From Pseudomonas sp. Q1-7 (GTDB lineage Bacteria; Pseudomonadota; Gammaproteobacteria; Pseudomonadales; Pseudomonadaceae): a stretch of DNA of 64,000 nucleotides. A program made the position numbers and the translations under genes. Positions 16,590 through 25,281 of the stretch are shown piece after piece. Each line of letters opens with the position of its first letter. Position 1 is the first letter of the stretch. Below the pieces are notes generated by a model. It had not been told where the DNA came from. It searched no databases and was given only the letters and a program-made list of their open reading frames with translations. The DNA lies in contig NZ_CP116304.1 of assembly GCF_028010285.1 (NCBI RefSeq), positions 2,806,501 to 2,870,500 on the forward strand. The letters are read 5' to 3'.

Positions 16590-16781
16590 TCAGCTACGTT
16601 TCGCCTTTTCCGCCCGTTCTTTCTGGACGACGGCTTCCTGGGTTGCGCGCTTTTGCTGCTCGACCTGGGCGAGGCGTTGCTCGTAGCGCTTGATGGTACG
16701 GTCGCCACCGCCGGACGCCAGCGCCGAACCGGCGGACAGGGCGACAGCGAGCAGGGTGGCAGTGGTGATGAGCGTCTTCAT
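16590..16781 (-). CDS. Small secreted protein with coiled-coil-like mature part
   Basis: A 63-aa protein. ATG 16781 is preceded by AGGAGA. Residues 1-22 form a clear Sec signal peptide (MKTLITTATLLAVALSAGSA) with cleavage after ALA. The mature 40 residues are highly charged and Glu/Gln/Lys-rich (IKRYEQRLAQVEQQKRATQE), predicted to be one amphipathic helix or coiled coil. No family recognised. It lies downstream of oprN, after that operon's terminator, and has its own short upstream gap. Confidence 0.65.
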   Translation of the reverse strand: MKTLITTATLLAVALSAGSALASGGGDRTIKRYEQRLAQVEQQKRATQEAVVQKERAEKAKRS

Positions 16782-16854
16782 GGATGTTCTCCTGTAGAGA
16801 TCAAGGTTGAGTTATCCAGAGCAGGCTCCGAATGCGTTATCCGGACGGGCCGGG

Positions 16855-16892
16855 AAAAAAAGCCCCGCGGCGAGGAGCTCGGACCCGCGGGG
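16855..16892 (-). terminator. Rho-independent terminator of mexEF-oprN
   Basis: CCCCGCGG (16863-16870) pairs with CCGCGGGG (16885-16892). Read on the minus strand the hairpin is followed by seven T residues (16855-16861). It begins 44 bp after the oprN stop codon. Confidence 0.85.
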
Positions 16893-16935
16893 TAGAAGTT
16901 GCCGGCCTGGGCAGGCCGGGCAAGGGAGGAGAGGG

Positions 16936-18330
16936 TCAGGCCTGGGGCTGCCAGCCGCCGCCCAGGGCCTTGTAGATGGCGACGATGCCTCGGTAGACCT
17001 CGACTTCCGCCTGGGCCTGGGCGTCCTCGGCGGCCAGGCGCTCGCGTTCGGCGTCCAGCAGCACGAGGAAGTCCACCGTGCCTTCGCGGTAGCGGGTGGC
17101 GGCCTGTTCGGCGGCGGCGCGGGTGGCTTCCGACTGGCGCACCAGGGACACCAGGCGCTGCTGGCGCTTGCCGTAGTCGCTGAAGGCGTTCTCCGATTCT
17201 TCCAGGGCCAGCAGTACCTGTTGTTCATAGCTGGCCAGGGCGCCTTCGGCGTCGGCTTCGGAGGCGCGGATTTGCGCCCGCACGCTGCCGAGGTCGAAGG
17301 CGGCCCAACTGATGGTGGGCGCCACGGCCCAGGCGCGGGCGGCGGACGAACCGATCTGCGAGCCGCGCCCGGCGGTGAAGCCGAGGAAGCCGGAGAGGCT
17401 GACACGGGGGAACAGGTCGGCGGTGGCCACGCCCACACTGGCGGTGGCGGCGGCCAACTGACGCTCCGCCGAACGCACGTCCGGACGGCGGCGCAGCAAC
17501 TCGGCGGGGTCGCCGATGGGCAGGGCCTTGGCGATCACCGGCAGCGGCTTGGGCGAAAGGTCCACGGACAGCTGTTCCGGGCGCTGGCCGAGCAGGGTGG
17601 CGATGCGGTTGCGGGCGCGGGCTTCCTCGGCCTGCAATTGCGGCAGGCTGGCCTCGGTGGCAGCCAGGCGGCCGTCGGCGCGCAGCACGTCCAGCTCGCT
17701 GCCGACGCCGGCGTCGCGCAGCTGTTCGGTCAGGCCACGGGATTCCTGCTGGTTCTCCAGGTTTTCGCGGGCGATGCGTTCGCGCAGCTGGGCGCCGCGC
17801 AGGCTGCCGTAGGCGTCCACCAGTTCGGCGATCAGGCTGACCTGCAACTGTTGCAGGTCGGCCTGGGCGGCATCGGCCTCGGCCTCGCTGGCCTCGATCT
17901 GGCGCTGGATGCGGCCGAACAGGTCCAGCTCCCAGGCCATATTCAGGCCCAGGTCATAGCGTTCGGCGTTGACCCGCTCGTCGCTTACGCCGGGCTGCTG
18001 GCCCTTGCCGATCGCGGCGCTGGCGCCTGCGGTGACCACCGGAAACTGGTCATTGCCGACGTCGTCGCGGATGGCGCGGGCCGCCTTGAGGCGGGCGAAG
18101 GCGATGCGCAGCTCGCGGTTTTCCTGAAGGGACTGCTGCACCAACTGGTTCAGGGTCGGGTCGTCGAACTGCTGCCACCAGAGGCTCTCGAAGCGGGCGC
18201 GGTCGACCTTGGCGTCGTCGGCCGAGGCGAGCCGCGCGGGCTCGCTCTCGGGGGCCTTGTAGTCCGGGCCCACGGCGCAGGCGGACAGCGCGAGCGCGAG
18301 GAGGGCAGGGGCGAAAGCCTTGTGCATCAT
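16936..18330 (-). CDS. oprN: Outer-membrane efflux channel OprN
   Basis: A 464-aa TolC/OprM-family outer-membrane lipoprotein, the exit duct of the MexEF pump. The signal peptide ends at a lipobox (LALSACAVGPDYK), so it is lipidated at Cys. Two outer-membrane efflux repeats follow; family segments include LWWQQFDDPTLNQLVQQSL, AWELDLFGRIQRQIEASEA, LLRRRPDVRSAERQLAAATA and AGRGSQIGSSAARAWAV. The long open frame upstream is a shadow of mexF. The ATG at 18330 overlaps the mexF stop as ATGA, so translation is coupled. PAO1 OprN is slightly longer (about 472 aa). Confidence 0.92.
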   Translation of the reverse strand: MMHKAFAPALLALALSACAVGPDYKAPESEPARLASADDAKVDRARFESLWWQQFDDPTLNQLVQQSLQENRELRIAFARLKAARAIRDDVGNDQFPVVTAGASAAIGKGQQPGVSDERVNAERYDLGLNMAWELDLFGRIQRQIEASEAEADAAQADLQQLQVSLIAELVDAYGSLRGAQLRERIARENLENQQESRGLTEQLRDAGVGSELDVLRADGRLAATEASLPQLQAEEARARNRIATLLGQRPEQLSVDLSPKPLPVIAKALPIGDPAELLRRRPDVRSAERQLAAATASVGVATADLFPRVSLSGFLGFTAGRGSQIGSSAARAWAVAPTISWAAFDLGSVRAQIRASEADAEGALASYEQQVLLALEESENAFSDYGKRQQRLVSLVRQSEATRAAAEQAATRYREGTVDFLVLLDAERERLAAEDAQAQAEVEVYRGIVAIYKALGGGWQPQA

Positions 18331-21300
18331 GCGTGTACTTCCTTCAGTTGCGGGGCGCGGGCGGCTTTGCGGGCTTCGCGCTTCTCCACGAAGCCGCGGA
18401 TCAGGACATAGAACACCGGGGTCAGCAGCAGGCCGAAGAAGGTCACGCCGATCATCCCGCTGAACACCGCCACGCCCATGGCATGGCGCATTTCCGCGCC
18501 GGCGCCGGAGGACAGCACCAGGGGCACCACGCCCATGATGAAGGCGATGGAAGTCATCAGGATCGGGCGCAGACGCAGGCGGCAGGCTTCCAGGACGGCG
18601 GCGATGCGATCCAGGCCTTCTTCCTGTTTCTCCTTGGCGAACTCGACGATCAGGATGGCGTTCTTGCACGCCAGGCCCACCAGTACGATCAGGCCGATCT
18701 GGGTGAAGATGTTGTTGTCGAGACCGGCCAGGATCACCCCGGTGATGGCGGAGAACAGCACGGTCGGCACGATCAGGATCACCGCCAGCGGCAGGCTCCA
18801 GCTCTCGTACTGGGCGGCCAGCACCAGGAAGGCCAGCAGCACGCAGAGCGGGAAGATGAACACGGCGGTGTTGCCGGCGAGGATCTGCTGGTAGGTCAGG
18901 TCCGTCCACTCGTAGGTCATGCCGTTGGGCAGTTCTTCATTCAGCAGCTTGCTGATGGCGGCTTCGGCCTGACCGGAGCTGTAGCCCGGGGCGGCGGCAC
19001 CGTTGATTTCGGCGGTGATGAAGCCGTTGTAGTGCATCACGCGGTCGGGACCGGAGCTGTTCTCCACCTTGACGAAGGTGGACAGCGGAATCATCTCGCC
19101 ACGGTTGTTGCGCACCTTCAACTGGCCAATCTGCTCGGGCTCCAGGCGGAACTGCTGGTCAGCCTGGACGTTCACCTGGTAGGTGCGGCCGAAACGGTTG
19201 AAGTCGTTGGCGTACAGCGAGCCCAGGTACACCTGCATGGTGTCGAAGATGTCGCTGATGGCCACGCCGTGGGTCTTGGCCTTCTCGCGGTCGATGGCGG
19301 CATCCACCTGGGGCACGTTGACCTGGTAGCTGGTGAACACCGACATGGGGTTCAGCTCCGGCAACTGGCGCGCCTTGGCGATGATGTTCTGGGTCTGCTT
19401 GAACAGCTCTTCGTAACCCAGGTTGCCACGGTCCTCCACCTGCAGGCGGAAGCCGCCGATGGTGCCGAGACCCTGTACCGGGGGCGGCGGGAAGATGGCG
19501 ATGTAGGCGTCCTGGATGTCGGCGAACTGCTTGTTCAGCTCGGCGGCGATGGCGCCAGCGGACATGGACGGGTCCTTGCGCTCATCGAAGGGCTTGAGCG
19601 GGGTGAACACGATGCCGCTGTTGGGGCTGTTGGTGAAACCGTTGATCGACAGGCCCGGGAAGGCCACGGTGTTCTCCACGCCCGGATGCTTGGAGGCGAT
19701 CTCCGACATGCGCTTGATCACCGCCTCGGTGCGGTCCAGGGTGGCGGCGTCCGGCAGTTGGGCGAAGGCCACCAGGTACTGCTTGTCCTGCTGCGGCACG
19801 AAGCCGGTCGGGGTGCTGGAGAAGCCCAGGTAGCCGAGTACCAGCAGGCCGCCGTAGACCAGCATGGCGATGCTGCTGCCGCGCAGCACGCGGCGCACGG
19901 TGCTGACGTAGCCGCCGCCGGCGCGTTCGAACATGCGGTTGAAGGGGCCGAACAGCCAGCGGCCGAACAGCGAGTCGAGGATGCGCGAGAAGCGGTCCTT
20001 CGGCGCGTGGTGGTCCTTCAGCAGCACGGCGGCCAGGGCCGGCGACAGGGTCAGGGAGTTGAAGGCGGAGATCACCGTGGAGATGGCGATGGTCAGGGCG
20101 AACTGCTGGTAGAACTGGCCGGTGAGGCCGGAAATGAAGGCGGTCGGCACGAACACGGCGCACAGCACCAGGGCGGTGGCGATGATCGGGCCGGTCACTT
20201 CCTTCATGGCCTGGCGCGTGGCCTCGACGGGCGATTTGCCCAGGCCGATGTTCCGCTCGACGTTCTCCACGACCACGATGGCGTCGTCCACCACGATGCC
20301 GATGGCCAGCACCAGGCCGAACAGCGACAGGGCGTTCAACGAGAAGCCGAACAGGTGCATCACCGCGAAGGTGCCGATCAGCGACACCGGCACGGCGGCC
20401 AGCGGAATGATCGAGGCGCGCCAGGTCTGCAGGAACAGGATCACCACCAGCACCACGAGGATGATGGCTTCCAGCAGGGTGTGCACCACCGCCTCGATGG
20501 AGCCGCGCACGAAGATGGTCGGGTCATAGACGATTTCGTAATCCATGCCCTGGGGGAAGCTCCGCTTCAGCTCGGTCATGCGCTCGCGCACGGCGTCGGA
20601 GATTTCGATGGCGTTGGAGCCGGGACGCTGGAACACCGGGATGGCCACGGCCGGCTGGTTGTTCAGCAGCGAGCGCAGGGCGTACTGGTTGGAACCCAGT
20701 TCGACGCGGGCGATGTCCTTCAGGCGAGTGATCTCACCGTCGTCGCCGGCACGGATGATGATGTTCTCGAACTCTTCCTCGGTGACCAGGCGGCCCTGGG
20801 TGTTGATCGAGAGCTGGAAGCTGTTGCCGGCATCCGAGGGCGGCGCGCCGAGGGCACCGGCGGCGACCTGGCGGTTCTGTTCGCGGATGGCGTTGACCAC
20901 GTCGGTGGCGGTGAGGTTGCGCGAGGCCACCTTGTTCGGGTCCAGCCACACCCGCAGGGAGTAGTTGCCCATGCCGAACAGTTGCACGTCGCCCACGCCG
21001 TCCAGGCGCGCCAGCTCGTCTTTCACGTTGAGCGCGGCGTAGTTGGACAGGTAGAGCATGTCGTAGCGGTTATCCGGCGAGGTCAGGTGCACCACCATGG
21101 TCAGGTCCGGAGAGGCCTTGTCCACGGTCACACCCAGGCGCTGCACCTCGGTGGGCAGGGTGGGCATGGTGCGGGTGACGCGGTTCTGCACCTGCACTTG
21201 GGCGTTGTCCAGATCAGTGCCCAGGGCGAAGGTGATGGTCAGCGTCAGCTTGCCGTCGTTGGTGGCCTGGGAGGACATGTAGAGCATGCCTTCCACGCCG

Positions 21301-21515
21301 ACGATGGCCTGTTCCAGCGGCGAGGCGACGGTTTCACCGATCACCTTGGGGTTGGCGCCGGGGAAGTTGGCGCGCACGACCACGGTGGGCGGCACCACTT
21401 CCGGGTATTCGCTGATGGGCAGCTGGAACAGGGAGATGGCGCCGCCGATCAGGATCAGCAGCGACAGCACGGCGGCGAAGATCGGCCGCTGGATGAAGAA
21501 CTGGGAAAAATTCAT
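18327..21515 (-). CDS. mexF: RND efflux pump inner-membrane transporter MexF
   Basis: A 1062-aa proton-driven RND drug exporter, the same length as PAO1 MexF and nearly identical through MNFSQFFIQRPIFAAVLSLL and beyond as I recall it. Twelve TM segments and two large periplasmic loops are visible. The proton-relay acidic pair lies in TM4 (LAIGIVVDDAIVVVENVERN). HAE1-family motifs such as TGQFYQQFALTIAIST and GLACKNAILIVEFAKE are present. The substrates of the system are chloramphenicol, fluoroquinolones, trimethoprim and kynurenine/HHQ-type molecules. It follows mexE by 11 nt and overlaps oprN. Confidence 0.96.
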   Translation of the reverse strand: MNFSQFFIQRPIFAAVLSLLILIGGAISLFQLPISEYPEVVPPTVVVRANFPGANPKVIGETVASPLEQAIVGVEGMLYMSSQATNDGKLTLTITFALGTDLDNAQVQVQNRVTRTMPTLPTEVQRLGVTVDKASPDLTMVVHLTSPDNRYDMLYLSNYAALNVKDELARLDGVGDVQLFGMGNYSLRVWLDPNKVASRNLTATDVVNAIREQNRQVAAGALGAPPSDAGNSFQLSINTQGRLVTEEEFENIIIRAGDDGEITRLKDIARVELGSNQYALRSLLNNQPAVAIPVFQRPGSNAIEISDAVRERMTELKRSFPQGMDYEIVYDPTIFVRGSIEAVVHTLLEAIILVVLVVILFLQTWRASIIPLAAVPVSLIGTFAVMHLFGFSLNALSLFGLVLAIGIVVDDAIVVVENVERNIGLGKSPVEATRQAMKEVTGPIIATALVLCAVFVPTAFISGLTGQFYQQFALTIAISTVISAFNSLTLSPALAAVLLKDHHAPKDRFSRILDSLFGRWLFGPFNRMFERAGGGYVSTVRRVLRGSSIAMLVYGGLLVLGYLGFSSTPTGFVPQQDKQYLVAFAQLPDAATLDRTEAVIKRMSEIASKHPGVENTVAFPGLSINGFTNSPNSGIVFTPLKPFDERKDPSMSAGAIAAELNKQFADIQDAYIAIFPPPPVQGLGTIGGFRLQVEDRGNLGYEELFKQTQNIIAKARQLPELNPMSVFTSYQVNVPQVDAAIDREKAKTHGVAISDIFDTMQVYLGSLYANDFNRFGRTYQVNVQADQQFRLEPEQIGQLKVRNNRGEMIPLSTFVKVENSSGPDRVMHYNGFITAEINGAAAPGYSSGQAEAAISKLLNEELPNGMTYEWTDLTYQQILAGNTAVFIFPLCVLLAFLVLAAQYESWSLPLAVILIVPTVLFSAITGVILAGLDNNIFTQIGLIVLVGLACKNAILIVEFAKEKQEEGLDRIAAVLEACRLRLRPILMTSIAFIMGVVPLVLSSGAGAEMRHAMGVAVFSGMIGVTFFGLLLTPVFYVLIRGFVEKREARKAARAPQLKEVHA

Positions 21516-21526
21516 GGCGTGCTACC

Positions 21527-22768
21527 TCAGCCGCGCGGGCCGACGGAGGGTTTGGCGTTCTGCCCGGCCAGGCGTGGGGCGTCGCGGCCTTCCACCGATT
21601 GGCGCAGGCGGGCCAGCTGGGCGAGGGTGGCGTCGTCGGCCATGGGCACGGCCTGCGGCTCTACCGGCGCGCCGGGCATGGCGCGCTGCAGGCCGTTGAC
21701 CACGATCTTCTCGCCCTTGGACAGGCCGTTGCGGACGATGCGCAGGCCCTCCAGCTTCGGCCCCAGCTCGACGGCGCGGTAATTCACCTTGTTGTCGTCA
21801 CCCAGGACCAGGACGAATTTCTTGCCCAGGTCGGTGCCGATGGCTTCGTCCTTGATCAGCGCGGCGGGGTAGGTCTCGCTGCCCACCAGCTTGATGCGGG
21901 CATAGAGGCCGGGGGTGAAGCGGCCATCTTCGTTATCGAACACGGCGCGGCCTCGGATGGTGCCGGTGCGCGGATTGACCTGGTTGTCGAGGAAGTCCAG
22001 CTGACCCAGGTGCGGGTTGCCGGTTTCGCTGGACAGGCCCATGTACACCGGGCTGGCGGCGCGGGTGTCGGTGCCGGCCTTGCGGGCCAGTTCCACATAT
22101 TTGAGGAAGGCGCGCTCATCGGCGTCGAAGTAGGCATAGACCTTGTCGGTGGAAACCACCGAGGTCAGCAGCGACTGGCCGGCGTTGACCAGGTTGCCTT
22201 CGGTGATCTCGGCGCGGCTGACGCGGCCGTCGATGGGGGCGGTGATACGGGTGAAGCTCAGGTTGAGTTTGGCGTTGTCCAGTTCCGCCTGGGTCGCGGC
22301 GACCGCCGCCTGGGCTTCGGTGGCGGCGCTGGTGCGGGCGTCGGCCAGTTCCGCGGAAATGGCGTTGCTCTGGCGCAGGCGCTCGCCACGGCGGGCTTCG
22401 TTGGCGGCGCGGGTCTGGTTGGCTCGGGCCTGTTGCAGCTGGGCTTCCAGGCGCTTGACCTCGGCCTGGAAGGGGCGCGGGTCGATCTGGAACAGCAGGT
22501 CGCCTTTCTTCACCAGGCTGCCTTCATGGAAGGCCACGCGGTCGATATAGCCGGAAACGCGCGGACGGATCTCCACCGATTCCGGGGCTTCCAGTCGGCC
22601 GGTGAATTCGTCCCACTCGTTGAGGGGCTGTTCGATCACCTCGGCGACGCTGACCTTGGGGGCCGCATGGTTGAGTTCGGCTTCCGGTGCCTTGCCACAA
22701 GCCACCAGCACCACCGCCGCCGCGAGGGTGAGGGGGTATCGCCAGAATTTTTTCTGAGTTGCTTCCAT
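21527..22768 (-). CDS. mexE: RND efflux periplasmic adaptor MexE
   Basis: A 413-aa membrane-fusion lipoprotein bridging MexF and OprN. The leader ends at a lipobox (VVLVACGKAPE). Domains in order are a lipoyl/barrel-sandwich half (SGYIDRVAFHEGSLVKKGDLLFQIDPRPF), an alpha-helical hairpin (residues about 105-165, Ala/Arg/Glu-rich), the second lipoyl half (ITAPIDGRVSRAEITEGNLV), a beta-barrel and a membrane-proximal domain. First gene of the pump operon. A 214-bp upstream region contains a LysR-type palindrome and a REP hairpin, so MexT-dependent activation is expected. Confidence 0.95.
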   Translation of the reverse strand: MEATQKKFWRYPLTLAAAVVLVACGKAPEAELNHAAPKVSVAEVIEQPLNEWDEFTGRLEAPESVEIRPRVSGYIDRVAFHEGSLVKKGDLLFQIDPRPFQAEVKRLEAQLQQARANQTRAANEARRGERLRQSNAISAELADARTSAATEAQAAVAATQAELDNAKLNLSFTRITAPIDGRVSRAEITEGNLVNAGQSLLTSVVSTDKVYAYFDADERAFLKYVELARKAGTDTRAASPVYMGLSSETGNPHLGQLDFLDNQVNPRTGTIRGRAVFDNEDGRFTPGLYARIKLVGSETYPAALIKDEAIGTDLGKKFVLVLGDDNKVNYRAVELGPKLEGLRIVRNGLSKGEKIVVNGLQRAMPGAPVEPQAVPMADDATLAQLARLRQSVEGRDAPRLAGQNAKPSVGPRG

Positions 22769-22855
22769 GGGACAGCTCCACCAATTGGTTTTATGAATGG
22801 GCGGAGTCTGCGGGCGGCGTTACATCGAGACGAATCGAATGCCCTGAAGATGACT

Positions 22856-22870
22856 ATCACTGGAAGTGAT
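22856..22870. promoter_or_regulatory. MexT/nod-box candidate upstream of mexE
   Basis: ATCACTGGAAGTGAT is a perfect 6-3-6 palindrome. It satisfies ATC-N9-GAT and T-N11-A, the forms described for nod-box-like and LysR-type sites. It lies 88 bp upstream of the mexE start codon, the expected place for MexT activation. Read against the longer MexT consensus (ATCA-N5-GTCGAT-N4-ACYAT), the flanks match only partly. Confidence 0.65.
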
Positions 22871-22930
22871 TGATTCAGGTCGTCATATGGAAATATTGAT
22901 GATGCGGGGTGGCACGGGGAGACGGTTCTG

Positions 22931-22954
22931 TGGGGGCCAATTCATTCGCCCCCA
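22931..22954. repeat. REP-like hairpin between mexT and mexE
   Basis: TGGGGGC and GCCCCCA flank CAATTCATTC, giving a 7-bp GC stem around the AATTCATTC core of the local REP family. It sits 29 bp past the mexT stop and may limit read-through from mexT into mexE. Confidence 0.6.
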
Positions 22955-22982
22955 GAGATGAATGGGCCTGCGCGGAGCCGAG

Positions 22983-23900
22983 CTATTCCAGGCTATCCGG
23001 GTCCCCGCAATACATCTGGATACGCGAGCGCAGCCAACGCTCGGCGGGGTCGTTGTCCTGGGCGCCGCGCCAGGCCATGGACAATTCGAAGCTCTGCACC
23101 GGCAGCGGCGGGTCTTCCGCACGCAGACCGCCGGCGGCGGTGAGGGCGGCGGCGGTGTAGTCCGGCACCATGGCCACCAGGTCGGTGCCGGCCAGGAGCG
23201 TGCCGAGGCCGTTGAACTGCGGCACCGCCAGCACCACCTTGCGCGTGCGGCCGACCTTGGCCAGTTCTTCGTCGACGAAGCCGCCCAGGTCCCCGGCGAA
23301 GGACACCAGCGCATGGGGCCGCTGGCAGTAGTCGTCCAGGCTGAGGGCGCCGGGCACCGAGTCGGCGCGCAGCAGCTTGGGCCTGGAGCGGCGCAGCGTC
23401 TTGCGCTTGGCATTGGCCGGCAGCTCTTCGGTGTAGGCGACGCCCACCGAGATCTCGCCGGAGGCCAGCAGGTTGGGCATCAATAGATAGTTGGTGCGCC
23501 GCACTACCAGCACCACGCCGGGCGCCTCCGCGCGCAGACGGCGGAGCAGGGCGGGGAGCAGGGCGAATTCCACATCGTCGGACAGGCCGATGCGGAACAC
23601 TGCGGTGCTGGTGGCCGGATCGAAGTCGGCGGCACGGCTGACGGCGGTGGAGATGGAGTCCAGGGCCGGTGACAGCAGGGCGAAAATCTCCATGGCCCGC
23701 GCCGAGGGCTCCATGCTGCGGCCGGTGCGGACGAACAGCGGGTCGTCGAACAGGGTGCGCAGGCGCGCCAGGGCCGCGCTGATGGCCGGCTGGCCGAGGA
23801 ACAGCTTTTCTGCCGCGCGAGTTACGCTCCGCTCGTGCATGAGCGTCTCAAACACGATCAGAAGGTTGAGGTCAACTCTTCGCAGGTCGTTCCGGTTCAT
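22983..23900 (-). CDS. mexT: LysR-family activator MexT
   Basis: A 305-aa LysR-type regulator that activates mexEF-oprN and mexS. The N-terminal winged helix reads LNLLIVFETLMHERSVTRAAEKLFLGQPAISAALARLRTLF and is almost identical to PAO1 MexT, as is the effector domain (FRIGLSDDVEFALLPALLRRL, MAWRGAQDNDPAERWLRSRI). The start MNRNDLRRVD at 23900 matches MexT; the longer frame adds 18 unrelated residues. The 8-bp repeat whose extra copy inactivates mexT in PAO1 is present once here (CGGCCAGC followed by CGGCCATC), so the frame is intact and the gene looks functional. Divergent from mexS. Confidence 0.95.
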   Translation of the reverse strand: MNRNDLRRVDLNLLIVFETLMHERSVTRAAEKLFLGQPAISAALARLRTLFDDPLFVRTGRSMEPSARAMEIFALLSPALDSISTAVSRAADFDPATSTAVFRIGLSDDVEFALLPALLRRLRAEAPGVVLVVRRTNYLLMPNLLASGEISVGVAYTEELPANAKRKTLRRSRPKLLRADSVPGALSLDDYCQRPHALVSFAGDLGGFVDEELAKVGRTRKVVLAVPQFNGLGTLLAGTDLVAMVPDYTAAALTAAGGLRAEDPPLPVQSFELSMAWRGAQDNDPAERWLRSRIQMYCGDPDSLE

Positions 23901-23961
23901 GGAATCATCCGTAATTAATGTGTGAAAGGTGCTATCCCCGTGCTCGGTCGTCAAGGCTCAC

Positions 23962-23985
23962 ATCATCGCCATTTATGACAACTAT
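23962..23985 (+). promoter_or_regulatory. MexT-box candidate in the mexT-mexS intergenic region
   Basis: ATCA, five bases, ATTTAT, four bases, ACTAT. The two flanks and all spacings match the MexT consensus ATCA-N5-GTCGAT-N4-ACYAT exactly; the centre matches at three of six positions. It lies 77 bp upstream of mexS, which is a MexT target in P. aeruginosa. Confidence 0.6.
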
Positions 23986-24061
23986 CAATGACCACGGGTG
24001 GTTTTGTAGATAAAGCCCGGATAGAGTCCGTGGCTATGAAGAGACACAGGCGAGGTATGTG

Positions 24062-25084
24062 ATGTCCCGCATGATCCGTTTTCACCAGTTCGGGGGCCCC
24101 GAGGTCCTCACGCTGGACGAGCTGCCGACCCCCGCTCCCGGCCCGGGCGAAGTCCTGGTACGCACCCAGGCGTTGGGTGTGAGCTGGCGTGACGTACTCT
24201 GGCGGCAGAACCTGGCGGCCGAGCAAGCCGCTCAACTACCTTCCGGTCTCGGTTCCGAGCTGGCCGGCATCGTGGAGGCCGTGGGCGAAGGCGTTGACGA
24301 CCTGGCGCCCGGTACCCCGGTCGCCGGTTTCCCGGCGAGCACGCCGAGCCATCATCCGGCCTGGGGCGACCTGGTGCTGATGCCGCGCAATGGCCTGGTC
24401 GCCTACCCGGACGCCTTGACGCCGGAGGAAGCCAGCATCCATTACACGCCGCTGCTGATGGCCTATTTCGCCCTGGTCGACCTGGGCGGCATCACGCCCG
24501 GCCAGCATGTGCTGGTCACCGAGGCCGGACACTGTCTGGCGCCGCAGACGCTGCAGTTGGCCAAGGCGCTTGGCGCCAAGGTGATCGCGTCCACCAGCTA
24601 CCCGGAAAGTCGTGCGTTCCTCAAGCAACTGGGCGCCGACAAGGTCATTGTCACCGAAGAGCAGGACCTGGTCCTGGAAGTGGAGCGCTTCACCCAGGGC
24701 AAGGGCGTCGAGGTCGTTCTCGACCAGTGCGCCGGCCCGCAGATGAAGCTCCTCGGCGACGTGGCCGCGCCGCGCGGCAAGCTGGTGGTCTACGGCTGCA
24801 ATGGCGGCAACGACACCGCGTTCCCGGCTTGCGCCGCGTTCAAGAAGCATCTGCAGTTCTATCGTCATTGCGTACTCGACTTCACCGGTTCTCCGGAGCT
24901 GGGCATCGAGGCCAATGCGGCTTCGGTCAAGCGGGCGCTGGACCATATCAACCAGATGACCCGCGATCATCTGCTGAAGCCTCCGATCGATCGCGTCTTC
25001 GCGTTCGAGGACTTCGTCGAGGCCAACCGTCACATGGAAACCTGCCCGGCGGGCGGGCGCGTGGTGATGAAGGTCGCCGACTGA
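24062..25084 (+). CDS. mexS: MexS-type zinc-independent quinone oxidoreductase homologue
   Basis: A 340-aa NAD(P)-dependent MDR-superfamily oxidoreductase. In P. aeruginosa, loss of MexS leads to MexT-driven pump expression, so it probably removes a metabolite sensed by MexT. The N-terminal GroES-like domain (MIRFHQFGGPEVLTLDELPTPAPGPGEV) and Rossmann half (GQHVLVTEAGHCLAPQTLQLAKALGAKVIASTSY) are complete. The glycine motif is EAGHCLA, degenerate relative to GxGxxG as in other MexS. Start ATG 24062 with GAGG 6 nt upstream is preferred over the GTG three bases earlier. No frameshift or stop is seen, so the repression circuit appears intact. Confidence 0.93.
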   Translation: MSRMIRFHQFGGPEVLTLDELPTPAPGPGEVLVRTQALGVSWRDVLWRQNLAAEQAAQLPSGLGSELAGIVEAVGEGVDDLAPGTPVAGFPASTPSHHPAWGDLVLMPRNGLVAYPDALTPEEASIHYTPLLMAYFALVDLGGITPGQHVLVTEAGHCLAPQTLQLAKALGAKVIASTSYPESRAFLKQLGADKVIVTEEQDLVLEVERFTQGKGVEVVLDQCAGPQMKLLGDVAAPRGKLVVYGCNGGNDTAFPACAAFKKHLQFYRHCVLDFTGSPELGIEANAASVKRALDHINQMTRDHLLKPPIDRVFAFEDFVEANRHMETCPAGGRVVMKVAD

Positions 25085-25281
25085 GGAAGGCGGGGCGGGC
25101 CCTTGGGTCCGCCTCGAATCTGTGTTGTTTTCGAATGTTGGGCAGTGTGCCGCGCGAGACGGCCGGGTCGATAGCCGAATCCTGCTGAATTATTGCCTGA
25201 TCCTCCTGACCCTGCTCCCGGCGCGAGACGAGCTGGCAAGCCATGGGTAAAGTTGGCCCATCTTCTCCGAGGGTCCAAACC

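Noticed and set aside
18333-21782. 1149-codon plus-strand open frame antisense to mexF and mexE
   Set aside because: It mirrors the mexF frame in a GC-rich genome; its sequence is Gly/His/Gln-rich with no domain, while mexF on the other strand is unmistakable.
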